Positions 6,460 through 17,271 of a stretch of DNA of 27,089 nucleotides are shown piece by piece. The notes beneath the pieces are model-generated. The model was not told the DNA's origin, made no database searches, and was given only the letters and a program-made list of their open reading frames with translations. Each line of letters opens with the position of its first letter. Position 1 is the first letter of the stretch. The stretch comes from CAZKEW01 sp964558915 (lineage in GTDB: Bacteria > Acidobacteriota > Aminicenantia > Aminicenantales > UBA8522), in assembly GCA_964558915.1 (NCBI GenBank), contig CAZLFV010000028.1:1-27089 (forward strand), read 5' to 3'. The translations under genes and the position numbers were made by a program.

Positions 6460-9400
6460 CTATTGAGCCCGAAGCGCTCTTAACCTTGCCCTAGCCTCAT
6501 CGACTTGCAGAAGTCCTTGATCCGCTGTTGCCCAGATTGCCACCAGCTTTTCATACTGCTCAATTGCCTTCGCCCTCTGTCCCGTCTTCTCGTACAGCCT
6601 GGCCAGCCTGAACCGGCTGAACGGGTGGACCAGGATGTTTCCGGTTTTTTTAGGGTCGAGAAGCCGCTCATACTCAGCTATGGCTTTGTCTATTTCACCC
6701 TTTTTCTCAAGAGCCCTGCCCAGAAAATCATTCGTCCACGGGAGATTCCTCATGATGATAGTGATTTCCTCCGACAGGCTGACTGCAAAGCTCGGCAATC
6801 TTCGGAATTCCGAGATCGCCTCATCCTCCAGGCCTCGGGCAAGGTGGGTTTCTGCGGAGAGGAGATAGTAGGCTCTTTCCGCGTCTCGGGTTTCCTGGGG
6901 TTTCATGGGTGTCTCAAGAAGAGATCTGACCTCGGCCAGTCTGGCCTGGGCTTCGTCCAGGCGGTTTTCTCTGAGGTCCAGCAGGCCGAGATAACATTGA
7001 TACAGGGCTCGGTTTAATGAATCTGACCGAGTCTTGTAGTGAGCCTGGTGATCGTATAGGGCCTGGATGTATGCGCGGCAGAGATCGTTCTTCCCCCAAT
7101 CATACGAGACCCACTTTTTTCGCGACAACATTATGCCCATATAGGTAAAATTCTGAATGCTGCCAAAGAGTTCGGCCGCCTTGCTGAAGTCGCTTAGGGC
7201 TTGCTGGAGATTTCCTTGAAGGCTGGAGTATAATCCCCTGAACTCATAGGCCATGGCCTGCACTCCTTCAGAAGGGGCCACGGGGATGTAATGGTTGATC
7301 CAGCGAACGGCCGAGGAATAGTCCTCTTTTAAGGCATAGCAGTATGCGGCCTTGATTTGGGCGCCGGAATCGGGCCTGATCTTAATGGCCTCCTCGTACT
7401 TCTCGATAGCCTTTTCCAGATCTCCCATGTTGAAGTACAGTTCTCCCATGGAATCATAGGGGTTGGAATCGTCCGGGGAGACGGAGGCGTATTTCTGAAA
7501 GTAGCCGAGAGCTTGGCCAAAGTCTTTTTTATAGATATATATATAAGCCAGCCAGTTCAAGGCCGGGCCGAAATCAGGGTCGAGCTCAAGAGCCTCGTTC
7601 AACTCAATCTCGGCTTCGTCGAGCCTCCCTCTGCCAAAGTAGTAATCGCCCAGGTTGAGATGGACTCTTTTTTCTTTGGGATATTCGGCGGCAATTTGCT
7701 TGAGGATGCTAAAACGCTTCTCCTGGTTCTGCTCAATTTGTGCGCCGAGCGCTTCGGCGTAGAGCCCCTCTTTCCCCCCCAGTCTCTTGCTGAATTGCTT
7801 TGACTTTTCGAAGGCGCTGTCCCTTCCGGCCAAATCATTGAGTCCTTGGTTCGATTGCGCCAGGTATATATAAGCCATAGCAAATTCAGGGTCAATCTCC
7901 ACGGCTCGCCTAAAAAGCCTTTGGGCGTCGCCGAAATGCCAATTCTCAAAGGCATCCCTTCCCTTGAGAAAAGCATTATACGCTTCCATAGAATTAGTGG
8001 TAACTTCTCTGATTGGCGATATCTGAGCGGCGGTGACCTGCTCTTCCACTCCAATCCCGCTGGAAATCTCTCGGCTGAGGGTATCGATCTGGGTTTTGAG
8101 GATGCTATCCACCCCAACTCCTCGCGCCCCCGCGCTTTTAATCAACTTTTTAGATTGGGCATCCAGAATGTTTACCGAGGTAGCAAAGACGTTGCCCGCT
8201 TTAGTGAAGCTTCCCAGGATAATCGCCTGGATCCCGTCCAACCGGCAGAGCTCGAAGCCCAGGTCCCTGTCAATAAAGTTCAGGTCTTCTTTTCCCAGCC
8301 TCTTGAGGAGGTCGAAGAGTCTCTCCCAGGTGGTGACCTGCAGTGTTTTCGATTCCTCGAGAGCCGTAATCAGCAGGTTGGGAATGGCGTCCTGGAGATA
8401 ATCATAATTCGGGTCGCCGGTCTGGTTGATGAAATTGATTACGGCCACGCTCAGCCTGCTTTCCGGGGCAGCCCGCGATTTTCCGGAAAAATATCTCCAG
8501 GCGAAAAATCCGGCCGCCAGGACAGCCAGGAAAACAAGGACCGGCAAAACGAAAGTGCTTTTTTCCCCGACCTTGGGAATTTCCCTGGTCCCCAGGTTTT
8601 TTTCAATCTTATCCAGCTCGGCGGAAAGCTCTTCGGCGCTTTGATAGCGGCTCTCTTTATTCTTCTCCAGGCACTTAAGGATGAGCCGGTTCAAGACCTC
8701 GGGAATTTCAGGGTTGATCGCCCGCGGCTCCGGCGGAATTTCGTTTTTTTGCTTGGCCAGGAGCCCAAGGAGCGTATCGCTTTCAAAAGGTACTTTTCCG
8801 GTGGCCATTTCATATAACACTATCCCCAGTGAATAGACGTCGGTTCGATGGTCGACGTCCTGACCCTCGGCCTGTTCGGGGCTCATGTAGTCGGCGGTCC
8901 CCAGGATCGCTCCGAGACGCGTCCCTTTCTTGCCTTCGAGCGAGCGGGCTAACCCGAAATCCATGATATGGGCATTGCCCTGTTCATCGACCATGATGTT
9001 CTGCGGCTTCAGGTCGCGATGGATAACCCCTTGGCGATGGGCCTCTGCCAGTCCTCCGCAGACCTGCTTGGCGATATGCACGGCCGTCTGCAGACTCAGA
9101 TGCTTGGTCATCTGGATCATGCTTTTCAGGCTTTGCCCCTGAACATATTCCATGATGAGATAGTACGTGTCTTTTTCTTTGCTCAGGTGGAACATGCGGC
9201 AGATGTTCGCGTGGGAGACCTTGCGGGCGAGCTTGAGTTCATTCTGGAACCGGTTGATCGTTTTTTCGTCTGCGGCAATCTCGGGAAGGATGAGCTTCAG
9301 GGCCACTTTTTCGTTGATTTCCGTATCCAGAGCCTTGTAGACGCGGCCCATTCCTCCTTGACCAAGGTCTTCGATGATCCTGTACCGATCGGCAAAAAGA

Positions 9401-9552
9401 GTCCCGGGCACGAACTCACTGGTGGCTGGAGGCGGCATCGTCAGGGTGGGGGCCCCGTAAAAGTCCGGCACGATCTCAAGCTGGGAGCCGCACTTGTGGC
9501 AATAGCGAGAGTCGTCTTGGTTATCAGAATGGCACGACGGACATTTGATCAT
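6460..9552 (-). CDS. Zinc-ribbon Ser/Thr protein kinase with TolB-like and TPR domains
   Basis: A 1030-residue membrane-anchored Hanks-type kinase. In order: a C4 zinc ribbon (C4, C7, C18, C21); a kinase domain at about 57-315 with Gly-rich loop GQGGMG (64-69), Lys86, Glu105, HRDLKPQN with Asp180, and DFG at 198-200; one transmembrane helix at about 333-352; a TolB/FlgO-like alpha/beta domain at about 366-500 (starting LSVAVINFINQTGD); and a long TPR array from about 515 to the end. All catalytic residues are present, so it should be active. The C-terminal part would be extracytoplasmic if the helix crosses once, acting as a sensor or scaffold. It is transcribed towards the GGQ gene and lies 90 bases after the M20 gene, with its own putative promoter. 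Ligand and substrates cannot be read from the sequence. Confidence 0.93.
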   Translation of the reverse strand: MIKCPSCHSDNQDDSRYCHKCGSQLEIVPDFYGAPTLTMPPPATSEFVPGTLFADRYRIIEDLGQGGMGRVYKALDTEINEKVALKLILPEIAADEKTINRFQNELKLARKVSHANICRMFHLSKEKDTYYLIMEYVQGQSLKSMIQMTKHLSLQTAVHIAKQVCGGLAEAHRQGVIHRDLKPQNIMVDEQGNAHIMDFGLARSLEGKKGTRLGAILGTADYMSPEQAEGQDVDHRTDVYSLGIVLYEMATGKVPFESDTLLGLLAKQKNEIPPEPRAINPEIPEVLNRLILKCLEKNKESRYQSAEELSAELDKIEKNLGTREIPKVGEKSTFVLPVLVFLAVLAAGFFAWRYFSGKSRAAPESRLSVAVINFINQTGDPNYDYLQDAIPNLLITALEESKTLQVTTWERLFDLLKRLGKEDLNFIDRDLGFELCRLDGIQAIILGSFTKAGNVFATSVNILDAQSKKLIKSAGARGVGVDSILKTQIDTLSREISSGIGVEEQVTAAQISPIREVTTNSMEAYNAFLKGRDAFENWHFGDAQRLFRRAVEIDPEFAMAYIYLAQSNQGLNDLAGRDSAFEKSKQFSKRLGGKEGLYAEALGAQIEQNQEKRFSILKQIAAEYPKEKRVHLNLGDYYFGRGRLDEAEIELNEALELDPDFGPALNWLAYIYIYKKDFGQALGYFQKYASVSPDDSNPYDSMGELYFNMGDLEKAIEKYEEAIKIRPDSGAQIKAAYCYALKEDYSSAVRWINHYIPVAPSEGVQAMAYEFRGLYSSLQGNLQQALSDFSKAAELFGSIQNFTYMGIMLSRKKWVSYDWGKNDLCRAYIQALYDHQAHYKTRSDSLNRALYQCYLGLLDLRENRLDEAQARLAEVRSLLETPMKPQETRDAERAYYLLSAETHLARGLEDEAISEFRRLPSFAVSLSEEITIIMRNLPWTNDFLGRALEKKGEIDKAIAEYERLLDPKKTGNILVHPFSRFRLARLYEKTGQRAKAIEQYEKLVAIWATADQGLLQVDEARARLRALRAQ

Positions 9553-9558
9553 ATCTTA

Positions 9559-9587
9559 TTTGTATGATATTTGCCAGATATTTTCAA
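9559..9587 (-). promoter_or_regulatory. Putative leaderless promoter of the kinase gene
   Basis: On the minus strand TTGAAA (9587-9582) and TACAAA (9564-9559) are 17 bases apart. Only six bases separate the -10 from ATG 9552, so transcription would begin at about the start codon. No Shine-Dalgarno precedes this ATG. Confidence 0.45.
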
Positions 9588-9642
9588 TCGCCTACGGATG
9601 ATTTAGCCTAATTCGCCGCGTCAAGGCTGGCCCAGGAGCATC

Positions 9643-10869
9643 TCAGCCGGCCAGGCGGATGAGCGCCTGCAAAAGTAAGTTAGCGCCTTTTTCCAAATCC
9701 TCAAACCGGATCGTCTCTCCGGGCGAATGGCTGATTCCGTCGAGACAGGGGATGAAGATCATGCCCGCGTCGGTGACGTTTGAAACGATCTGAGCATCGT
9801 GCCCGGCGCCGCTTGTCAGGGAGAGAAAAGGATAGCCGAGCTTCTGGCACTCCTCTTTAAGAATATCGACAATCCGAGACGGAATCGTGACTGGATCTGT
9901 CTTGTCCACGAGGCGCGAAAAGAATTTTACCCCCCGCGTCGCGGCGATATCTTCAGCCAGCTCCATAAGCTCTTTTTCCAGGGCTTCGAGCGTCTCTGGA
10001 GAAGAGCTTCGAAAATCCAGAGAAAAATCAACCTCGCCGGGAACGACGCTGAACGATCCCGGATGAACGTTGACTTTGCCGAAGGTAATCATGCTGCCGT
10101 AGTGCTTGGTGGCGACAAGCTGTGTTCCCTTGAGTGCAAAATCGGCCGTGGCCAGGAAGGCATCATGGCGGAGTTCAAGGGGAGTTGTGCCGCCGTGTTC
10201 GGCCCGGCCCAAGAATGAACACCAGCGGTAATTCTTTCCGGCGATCCGCTCGACGATCCCGATGGGGACATCTTCGGTATCGAGTGTGGCTCCCTGTTCT
10301 ATGTGGAGTTCGAGGAACGCCTCCACGTCCGGCTTTCCTTCGTTTGCCTTTAATATGCTTTCCAGGTTGAATTCGGTCCCGGCCAGGACATCCTTGAGGG
10401 GCCGGCCGAATGAGGTTATCCCTTTTTCTATTTCCTTTGGGTTGAGCAGGCCCGCAAACGCCCGGCTGCCGAGGAAATCGCCGACAAGGTTTCCTTCTTC
10501 GTCAGTGAACGAGACAACCTCCAAGGGCCTGGCCGGCCGCCAGCACTCTTCACAGAGTCGTCTGAGACACTCGAGCCCGGCAAGCACTCCGATGGAGCCG
10601 TCATACTTCCCGCCGTTGATGACCGTATCGATATGAGAGCCAACGAGCACCGGCCGGCCTTCCTCTCCCAAACGGCCAAAAAGGTTGCCCGCGCCGTCCT
10701 GCCTGAAGGCGAGACCCGCCTCAGTCATTCTTTTTTGAAGCCACTTCCGGGCCTCGCGGTCGGGTTGACTGAAGGAGGGTCGGGTGATCCCTCCCCGGGG
10801 GTCTTGGCCAAACCGGGCCAGCTCCTCGATGTCACCTCTTAGGCGCTCAAGGTTAATCTTGATGTCCAT
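9643..10869 (-). CDS. M20-family amidohydrolase (hydantoinase/carbamoylase type)
   Basis: A 408-residue cytoplasmic zinc-dependent amidase related to N-carbamoyl-L-amino-acid hydrolase, allantoate amidohydrolase and beta-ureidopropionase. The expected bimetal ligands are all visible: His79 (GSHIDTV), Asp90 (KYDGSIG), Glu125 with its neighbour Glu124 (TDEEGN), His189 (ELHIEQG) and His381 (HSPGE). The IEQG motif is characteristic of this subgroup rather than of peptidase-type M20 members. HGGTTP at 225-230 fits the dimerisation/substrate region. The gene overlaps the end of pdxJ by 17 bases, so it is probably the last gene of the ftsH operon. The substrate cannot be fixed; no pyrimidine or purine degradation genes are nearby. 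Confidence 0.88.
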   Translation of the reverse strand: MDIKINLERLRGDIEELARFGQDPRGGITRPSFSQPDREARKWLQKRMTEAGLAFRQDGAGNLFGRLGEEGRPVLVGSHIDTVINGGKYDGSIGVLAGLECLRRLCEECWRPARPLEVVSFTDEEGNLVGDFLGSRAFAGLLNPKEIEKGITSFGRPLKDVLAGTEFNLESILKANEGKPDVEAFLELHIEQGATLDTEDVPIGIVERIAGKNYRWCSFLGRAEHGGTTPLELRHDAFLATADFALKGTQLVATKHYGSMITFGKVNVHPGSFSVVPGEVDFSLDFRSSSPETLEALEKELMELAEDIAATRGVKFFSRLVDKTDPVTIPSRIVDILKEECQKLGYPFLSLTSGAGHDAQIVSNVTDAGMIFIPCLDGISHSPGETIRFEDLEKGANLLLQALIRLAG

Positions 10870-11575
10870 GGAGAAGAGCCTTCATCTCCTTAACGGCCTG
10901 GACGATGCCGACAATGGCTGCCCTGGCAACAATAGCAAACCCGATGCTGAGTTCCGAGATCTCGGGGATGGCGACGATGGCCCGGACGTTCCGGTAATCC
11001 AGCCCGTGTCCGGCATGAACTTCCAGGCCCAGTTTGTATCCCGAGGCGGCAGCTTCTTTGACCCTGATGAGGGCCTTTTGCCGAGCCTCGCCCGGACTGA
11101 GTTCAGAGTATTCTCCGGTGTTGATTTCGATAAGTGGCACCCCCAGTTCCTGGCAGGTTTTGATTTGCTCAAGGTCCGGGTCGACAAAAATGCTGACCCT
11201 GATCTTGGCTTGGAGAAGTTCCTGGATAAAAGGCCGAAGCTGCGCCTGAGCGGCGACGACATTCAACCCGCCCTCTGTGGTCAGCTCCTCTCGACGCTCG
11301 GGAACAAGCGAGACGACATCGGGTTGGAGCCGCAGCGCCATGTTTTTCATTTCCTCAGTGGCCGCCATCTCTAAATTCAGCTTAGTCTTGACGACCTCAC
11401 GCAGCAGGCTTAGGTCTCGCTCCTGAATATGCCGCCTGTCACCCCGCAGATGAATGACTATCCCTTCTGCGCCCGCCTGTTCAGCCAGCAGAGCGGCAAG
11501 GACCGGGTCCGGCTCGTTGCTCTTTCGGGCCTGCCGAATCGTGGCAAAATGGTCAACATTGACCGCAAGCTTCAT
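10853..11575 (-). CDS. pdxJ: Pyridoxine 5'-phosphate synthase
   Basis: A 240-residue TIM-barrel enzyme that condenses 3-amino-2-oxopropyl phosphate (3-hydroxy-1-aminoacetone phosphate) with 1-deoxyxylulose 5-phosphate to give pyridoxine 5'-phosphate in the DXP-dependent vitamin B6 route. The N-terminus MKLAVNVDHFATIRQAR is the family signature. HLRGDRRHI at 42-50 corresponds to the usual HLREDRRHI, with Gly instead of Glu at 45. Glu69 (NLEMAAT) and His190 (HAGHGL) match the catalytic Glu and His. An upstream extension of the frame exists, but ATG 11575 has AAGGAG spaced six bases away and matches the family N-terminus. It starts 13 bases after the glmM stop. Confidence 0.95.
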   Translation of the reverse strand: MKLAVNVDHFATIRQARKSNEPDPVLAALLAEQAGAEGIVIHLRGDRRHIQERDLSLLREVVKTKLNLEMAATEEMKNMALRLQPDVVSLVPERREELTTEGGLNVVAAQAQLRPFIQELLQAKIRVSIFVDPDLEQIKTCQELGVPLIEINTGEYSELSPGEARQKALIRVKEAAASGYKLGLEVHAGHGLDYRNVRAIVAIPEISELSIGFAIVARAAIVGIVQAVKEMKALLHGHQD

Positions 11576-11588
11576 GGCTGACTCCTTT

Positions 11589-12929
11589 TTATTCTCCCAA
11601 ATATTTGGCAATGACATCTGTTGTTTTTCGCGCGAGCTCCTCGATTTGGGTTTTGTCCTCGCCTTCGACCATGACTCTGGCCAAAGACTCTGTCCCTGAA
11701 TAGCGGACATCCAGCCGGCCCACGCCGGCAAGCTGGGCCTTGACCTCTTCTATGACTTGAATGATCTCCGGGAACTCGCGGAAATCAATTTTTTCTCTGA
11801 CCCAAACGTTCTGGAGAATCTGCGGGAATTCCTTGAGGCCCTTGACCAGTTCGGAGAAAGGCGCTCCCGATAAAAGCATCACTTTGAGCATTTTCAGGCT
11901 GGTCAGGATGCCGTCGCCGGTCGGGCAATCGTCGAGAAAAATAGTATGGCCTGACCGCTCGCCCCCCAGGTTGGCTCCGAGATCTATCATCTTCTCCAGG
12001 ACATATTTATCCCCCACCCTGGTCCGCACGAGCTCGAGCCCCATTTCCCGGAGCGCTTTCTCCAGCCCCATGTTGCTCATGGTCGTCGCCACGACCGCGT
12101 TTGACTTCAGGGTTCTGTTTGTTTTCATGAAGCGCGATTGGACAAAAAGGGTATGATCGCCGTTATGAACTCTCCCTTTTTCGTCGACCCAAATGGCCCG
12201 GTCGGCATCCCCGTCGTAGGCGACGCCGAGGTCGGCACGGGCGTTGATAACCATTCGAGCAAGGCCTTCCGGATGAAGGGAGCCGCATTTGCGGTTGATG
12301 TTTTTTCCGTCGGGGATGTTAAAGATGGGGATGACCTTGAAACCGAGATGGAAAAATACGAGCGGAGCGACAGCACAGCTGGCGCCATTGGAACAATCCA
12401 GGACAATGGTCATCTCCTTGGCCGGAGGGAGACGGTCGATCTGGCGCCTGAGGAAATCTTCATATTCTTCGGCCAGGGCTGGCTGCGGAACGACTCGGAG
12501 TCTTTTTTCCCTGATTTTGTGCTTCCGATTCAACAGAATCCGTTCGAGCCTCAGCTCCCACCCGTCCGGGATCTTGATTCCTTGAGAGGAGAAGATTTTA
12601 ATGCCGTTATCCCTGTAGGGATTATGGGAAGCCGAGATAACGATTCCTGCAGCATAGCGGTGCTTTTTTGTCAGATATGATACAGCCGATGTTGGGACGA
12701 TCCCCGCCGAAATAACGTCCCCACCGCCCGAGTCGATCCCCTGGAAAAGAGCTTTTTCAATCCAGGGCCCTGATTCTCTTGTGTCGCGTCCTACAAGAAT
12801 GCGTGGCTCCAGGCCCTCTTCCCCGAGCAATTTGACCAGCGCCCAGCCAAGGCTGGCCACAGTGGATGGGTCCAGAGGGTACTCGCCGGCCACGGCCCTC
12901 ATGCCGTCCGTTCCGAAAAGTTTTTTCAT
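11589..12929 (-). CDS. glmM: Phosphoglucosamine mutase
   Basis: A 446-residue alpha-D-phosphohexomutase converting glucosamine 6-phosphate to glucosamine 1-phosphate for UDP-GlcNAc, peptidoglycan and LPS synthesis. The N-terminus MKKLFGTDGMRA is typical. ISASHNP places the phosphoserine at Ser101. DGDADR gives Mg-binding Asp239, Asp241 and Asp243. GGERSGH at 322-328 is the sugar-binding loop that marks glucosamine-specific members, and RYSGTES near the C-terminus is the phosphate-binding loop. Its ATG overlaps the cdaR stop in an ATGA, so translation is probably coupled. In Firmicutes GlmM binds CdaA and lowers c-di-AMP synthesis, and the same gene trio is adjacent here. Confidence 0.96.
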   Translation of the reverse strand: MKKLFGTDGMRAVAGEYPLDPSTVASLGWALVKLLGEEGLEPRILVGRDTRESGPWIEKALFQGIDSGGGDVISAGIVPTSAVSYLTKKHRYAAGIVISASHNPYRDNGIKIFSSQGIKIPDGWELRLERILLNRKHKIREKRLRVVPQPALAEEYEDFLRRQIDRLPPAKEMTIVLDCSNGASCAVAPLVFFHLGFKVIPIFNIPDGKNINRKCGSLHPEGLARMVINARADLGVAYDGDADRAIWVDEKGRVHNGDHTLFVQSRFMKTNRTLKSNAVVATTMSNMGLEKALREMGLELVRTRVGDKYVLEKMIDLGANLGGERSGHTIFLDDCPTGDGILTSLKMLKVMLLSGAPFSELVKGLKEFPQILQNVWVREKIDFREFPEIIQVIEEVKAQLAGVGRLDVRYSGTESLARVMVEGEDKTQIEELARKTTDVIAKYLGE

Positions 12930-13627
12930 TGTTTCTTTTTCGGCGCGGGTTTCTCCGCCGAGCCGGGCCCCTCTATAAGAATCCTGACCCTCACTTTGCT
13001 CCGCGGGTATGTCAGCCTCAAGTAAGGATTGGGGAGGATCAGGTCGGCGTCAAATTCCGTGGACTTGGTCAGGTCAGAAACGTTGATCGGAACGGTCGTG
13101 ACTCTGTCTTTTTCCTTGACTTTGCTCTCCGGCCCCTTGACCGCGACCCGCGTGGGCATGACCTCAACCTTGCTGATTCCATGCTCCTCTTTGACCTGGC
13201 CGATAATGTTGGGGACGATCTCGAGCATGACTTCTTTTGTCCGTTCGAGCTTGAGCCGGACCTGATTGGGTGAAATCCTGACCACCGCAGCGCCAGGTGG
13301 AACGCTGATCATTGCCTCCTTAAGAGGGAATTCCCGCTGAAAGACAGAGGCCTGCTGGAGGTTGAGCTTAGCGATGACATTGGCAGCGGTAATCTCGTTG
13401 ATCAACCTGTTGGGAGCTCGGATAATGACCTCCACTGCGGCTTCGGGTTTTTCCAAGAGCTCCATATCTGGAGGCACATTCACTATCTCCAGGGGAACTG
13501 TCAGCGTTTTCTCTGAGAACGTTTTCTCCTCGGGAATGAGGGATAGCCAGATAAAGAATGCCAGGATGAGCGACAAGAGCTTCAGCCCCCAGTTTTTTAT
13601 AACGATGTTGCGGATCAGCTTTTTCAT
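12926..13627 (-). CDS. cdaR: CdaR/YbbR-like membrane-anchored regulator of CdaA
   Basis: A 233-residue protein with one N-terminal membrane helix (about residues 13-30, NWGLKLLSLILAFFIWLSL) and an extracytoplasmic part of YbbR-type beta repeats, roughly at 38-115 and 125-215. The C-terminus is Pro/Lys-rich. YbbR/CdaR proteins associate with the diadenylate cyclase CdaA and modulate its activity. The gene is flanked by cdaA upstream and glmM downstream, the same order as in Firmicutes cdaA-cdaR-glmM. Its start overlaps the cdaA stop as ATGA, and its stop overlaps glmM in the same way. Confidence 0.92.
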   Translation of the reverse strand: MKKLIRNIVIKNWGLKLLSLILAFFIWLSLIPEEKTFSEKTLTVPLEIVNVPPDMELLEKPEAAVEVIIRAPNRLINEITAANVIAKLNLQQASVFQREFPLKEAMISVPPGAAVVRISPNQVRLKLERTKEVMLEIVPNIIGQVKEEHGISKVEVMPTRVAVKGPESKVKEKDRVTTVPINVSDLTKSTEFDADLILPNPYLRLTYPRSKVRVRILIEGPGSAEKPAPKKKQ

Positions 13628-14397
13628 GGTCTTTCCAAATAGCCGAGCAGGAGCTCTTTCAGCTGGTCTTTGTCCTGAACTCGGATCAGGTGGCCTTTGG
13701 TCGCGACCGAGATAGTGCCCGTTTCTTCGGAGACGACGACGACAGCCGCGTCCGTTTCCTGGGACAACCCGATCGCGGCGAGATGGCGGGTCCGGGCCAA
13801 GAATTTTTCGTCCTGATTATGAGAAGTGGGCAGGGGCAAAACACAGCCGGCTGCCAGGATTTCGTTTCCCTTTATGATGACGGCTCCGTCATGAAGAGGA
13901 GAGTGGGGAAAGAAGATATTGACGAGAAGGTCTTTGGAGAGCAGAGCATCCAGCTTGGTCCCGCGGTCGGCATAGACTTTCAGGGAGATCTCTCTCTCCA
14001 AGGCGATGAGGGCACCGATTTTTTTCAGAGAAAGATATTCCACAGCAAGGAAAAGGTCTTCCAGCTTTTCCTCCAGGGATTTCAAGGAGAAAGGCCTGTA
14101 GAAAGAATGCGACCCCAGGCCCGTGAGAAACCGTCTGATCTCGCCTTGAAAGAGGACGATGATGCCAATAATGAGGTATGTTGTGAGGCTCTGGATGAGG
14201 CGATAAGACACAACGAGCTTGGCCCACCGGGTGATCAAATAAAGGAGGCCGATGATGCCAATGCCAATGGCCATCTGATATGCCCGAGTCTCCCGGATGA
14301 GCCGGAGGAGGGAGTAAATAATAAACGCGATGAGAAGAACGTCCAGGACATCAGCCACCGTGATGCGAGACAAGGCGTTGACAATACTAGTGAACAT
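13624..14397 (-). CDS. cdaA: CdaA/DacA-type diadenylate cyclase
   Basis: A 257-residue membrane enzyme making c-di-AMP from two ATP. Three N-terminal hydrophobic segments (about 14-32, 42-58 and 68-84) precede the DAC domain (about 100-250). The DGA motif is at 170-172 (LHDGAVII). The second motif, normally RHR in GTRHRAA, reads RTRHLAA here, with Leu206 in place of the final Arg. SEETG at 223-227 is typical. The frame is open further upstream, but ATG 14397 gives the usual N-terminus and overlaps the folP stop by 11 bases. c-di-AMP commonly controls potassium and osmolyte transport and cell-wall homeostasis, which fits the cdaR and glmM neighbours. Confidence 0.93.
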   Translation of the reverse strand: MFTSIVNALSRITVADVLDVLLIAFIIYSLLRLIRETRAYQMAIGIGIIGLLYLITRWAKLVVSYRLIQSLTTYLIIGIIVLFQGEIRRFLTGLGSHSFYRPFSLKSLEEKLEDLFLAVEYLSLKKIGALIALEREISLKVYADRGTKLDALLSKDLLVNIFFPHSPLHDGAVIIKGNEILAAGCVLPLPTSHNQDEKFLARTRHLAAIGLSQETDAAVVVVSEETGTISVATKGHLIRVQDKDQLKELLLGYLERP

Positions 14398-15280
14398 AGG
14401 TTTTGCGCTGACCTTCCCCGGGCGGCTTTTTTGCTCCCCGGCTGAGAATTGTCTCGGCCACTGTGATCGCCCTCTTGACGGCTTCAAGATCGTGGACACG
14501 GAGCAAAGATGCTCCCCGCAACAAGCTCACCACGGCCGCAGCGATCGTGCCTTCCAATCTGTCTTGAGGACCGAGGTTCAAGATATTTCCGATAAATGAT
14601 TTTCGAGAGATGCCCACGAGCACCGGCCGGCCGAGCTCGGCCAGCACGTCGAGGTTGTTGATCAGAGTGAGGTTGTCTTCGAGGTTTTTCCCGAAACCGA
14701 TTCCCGGGTCGATGATGATTCGTTCTCTCCTGATGCCCGACGATTCTGCCGCCTCGACCCGGTCGTCGAGAAACGATTTGACCTCCGCGAGGACATCTTC
14801 GTAATGCGGGCTGAGCTGCATGGTCAGCGGCGTCCCTTTCATGTGCATCAGGATAATTCCGGCTCCGGTCCGGGCGGCAAGAGGCAACATTCTGGAATCG
14901 AAGCGGCCCGCGCTGATGTCATTGATGATGTCGGCGCCCGAGGCAAGGGCGGCCTCAGCGACCTCGGCCTTGGTCGTGTCGACCGAGATCAGCACATTGG
15001 TTTTTTTCCTGAGCCCTGAGATCACCGGAAGAATCCTCCTGAGCTCTTCCTCTGCTGGCACGGGATTGGCTCCGGGCCGGGTGCTTTCTCCTCCGATGTC
15101 GATGATGTCCGCGTTCTCGGCGGCAATCTCCAGGCCTCGTTCGATGGCCTGGGCCGCGTCCAAATAGATTCCGCCGTCATAAAAGGAATCCGGGGTGACA
15201 TTGACAACGCCCATGAGCCAGGTTCGCGGGCCCAGGACAAAGCTCTTGCTCTGAACTTGGAATAAGTATTTCTCTCCCAA
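14387..15280 (-). CDS. folP: Dihydropteroate synthase
   Basis: A 297-residue TIM-barrel enzyme joining p-aminobenzoate to 6-hydroxymethyl-7,8-dihydropterin diphosphate in folate synthesis. Visible motifs: VNVTPDSF (Asn27, Asp31), DIGGESTRPG (61-70), Asp101 (SVDTTK), Asn120-Asp121, DPGIGFGK (191-198), SRKSFIG with Lys227, and RVHD at 261-264. The start is TTG at 15280, with AGAGG just upstream and 6 bases after the ftsH stop; the next ATG lies inside the core domain. The last ~17 residues are polar and extend beyond the fold. Sulfonamides target this family. Confidence 0.95.
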   Translation of the reverse strand: MGEKYLFQVQSKSFVLGPRTWLMGVVNVTPDSFYDGGIYLDAAQAIERGLEIAAENADIIDIGGESTRPGANPVPAEEELRRILPVISGLRKKTNVLISVDTTKAEVAEAALASGADIINDISAGRFDSRMLPLAARTGAGIILMHMKGTPLTMQLSPHYEDVLAEVKSFLDDRVEAAESSGIRRERIIIDPGIGFGKNLEDNLTLINNLDVLAELGRPVLVGISRKSFIGNILNLGPQDRLEGTIAAAVVSLLRGASLLRVHDLEAVKRAITVAETILSRGAKKPPGEGQRKTYVH

Positions 15281-15286
15281 CGTCCT

Positions 15287-17218
<1,932 letters not shown>

Positions 17219-17242
17219 TTTTGCCTTCCTCTTAGCAACACC

Positions 17243-17271
17243 ATTTTAGCACTTTTTTGGCCGATTGTTAA
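17243..17271 (-). promoter_or_regulatory. Promoter of the ftsH-folP-cdaA-cdaR-glmM-pdxJ run
   Basis: On the minus strand TTAACA (17271-17266), a 17-base spacer, and TAAAAT (17248-17243) preceded by TGC, an extended -10. Transcription would start near 17236, about 17 bases before ATG 17218. The -35 shares the palindrome TGTTAACA with the divergent promoter. Confidence 0.7.

Noticed and set aside
7846..8817. A 323-codon plus-strand open frame opposite the kinase gene
   Set aside because: The opposite strand encodes the conserved kinase, membrane helix and TolB-like regions; this frame is a coding shadow.
10986..11000. GC-rich hairpins inside pdxJ and other coding regions
   Set aside because: Short inverted repeats are expected by chance in GC-rich coding DNA, and none is followed by a T-run or lies at a gene end.
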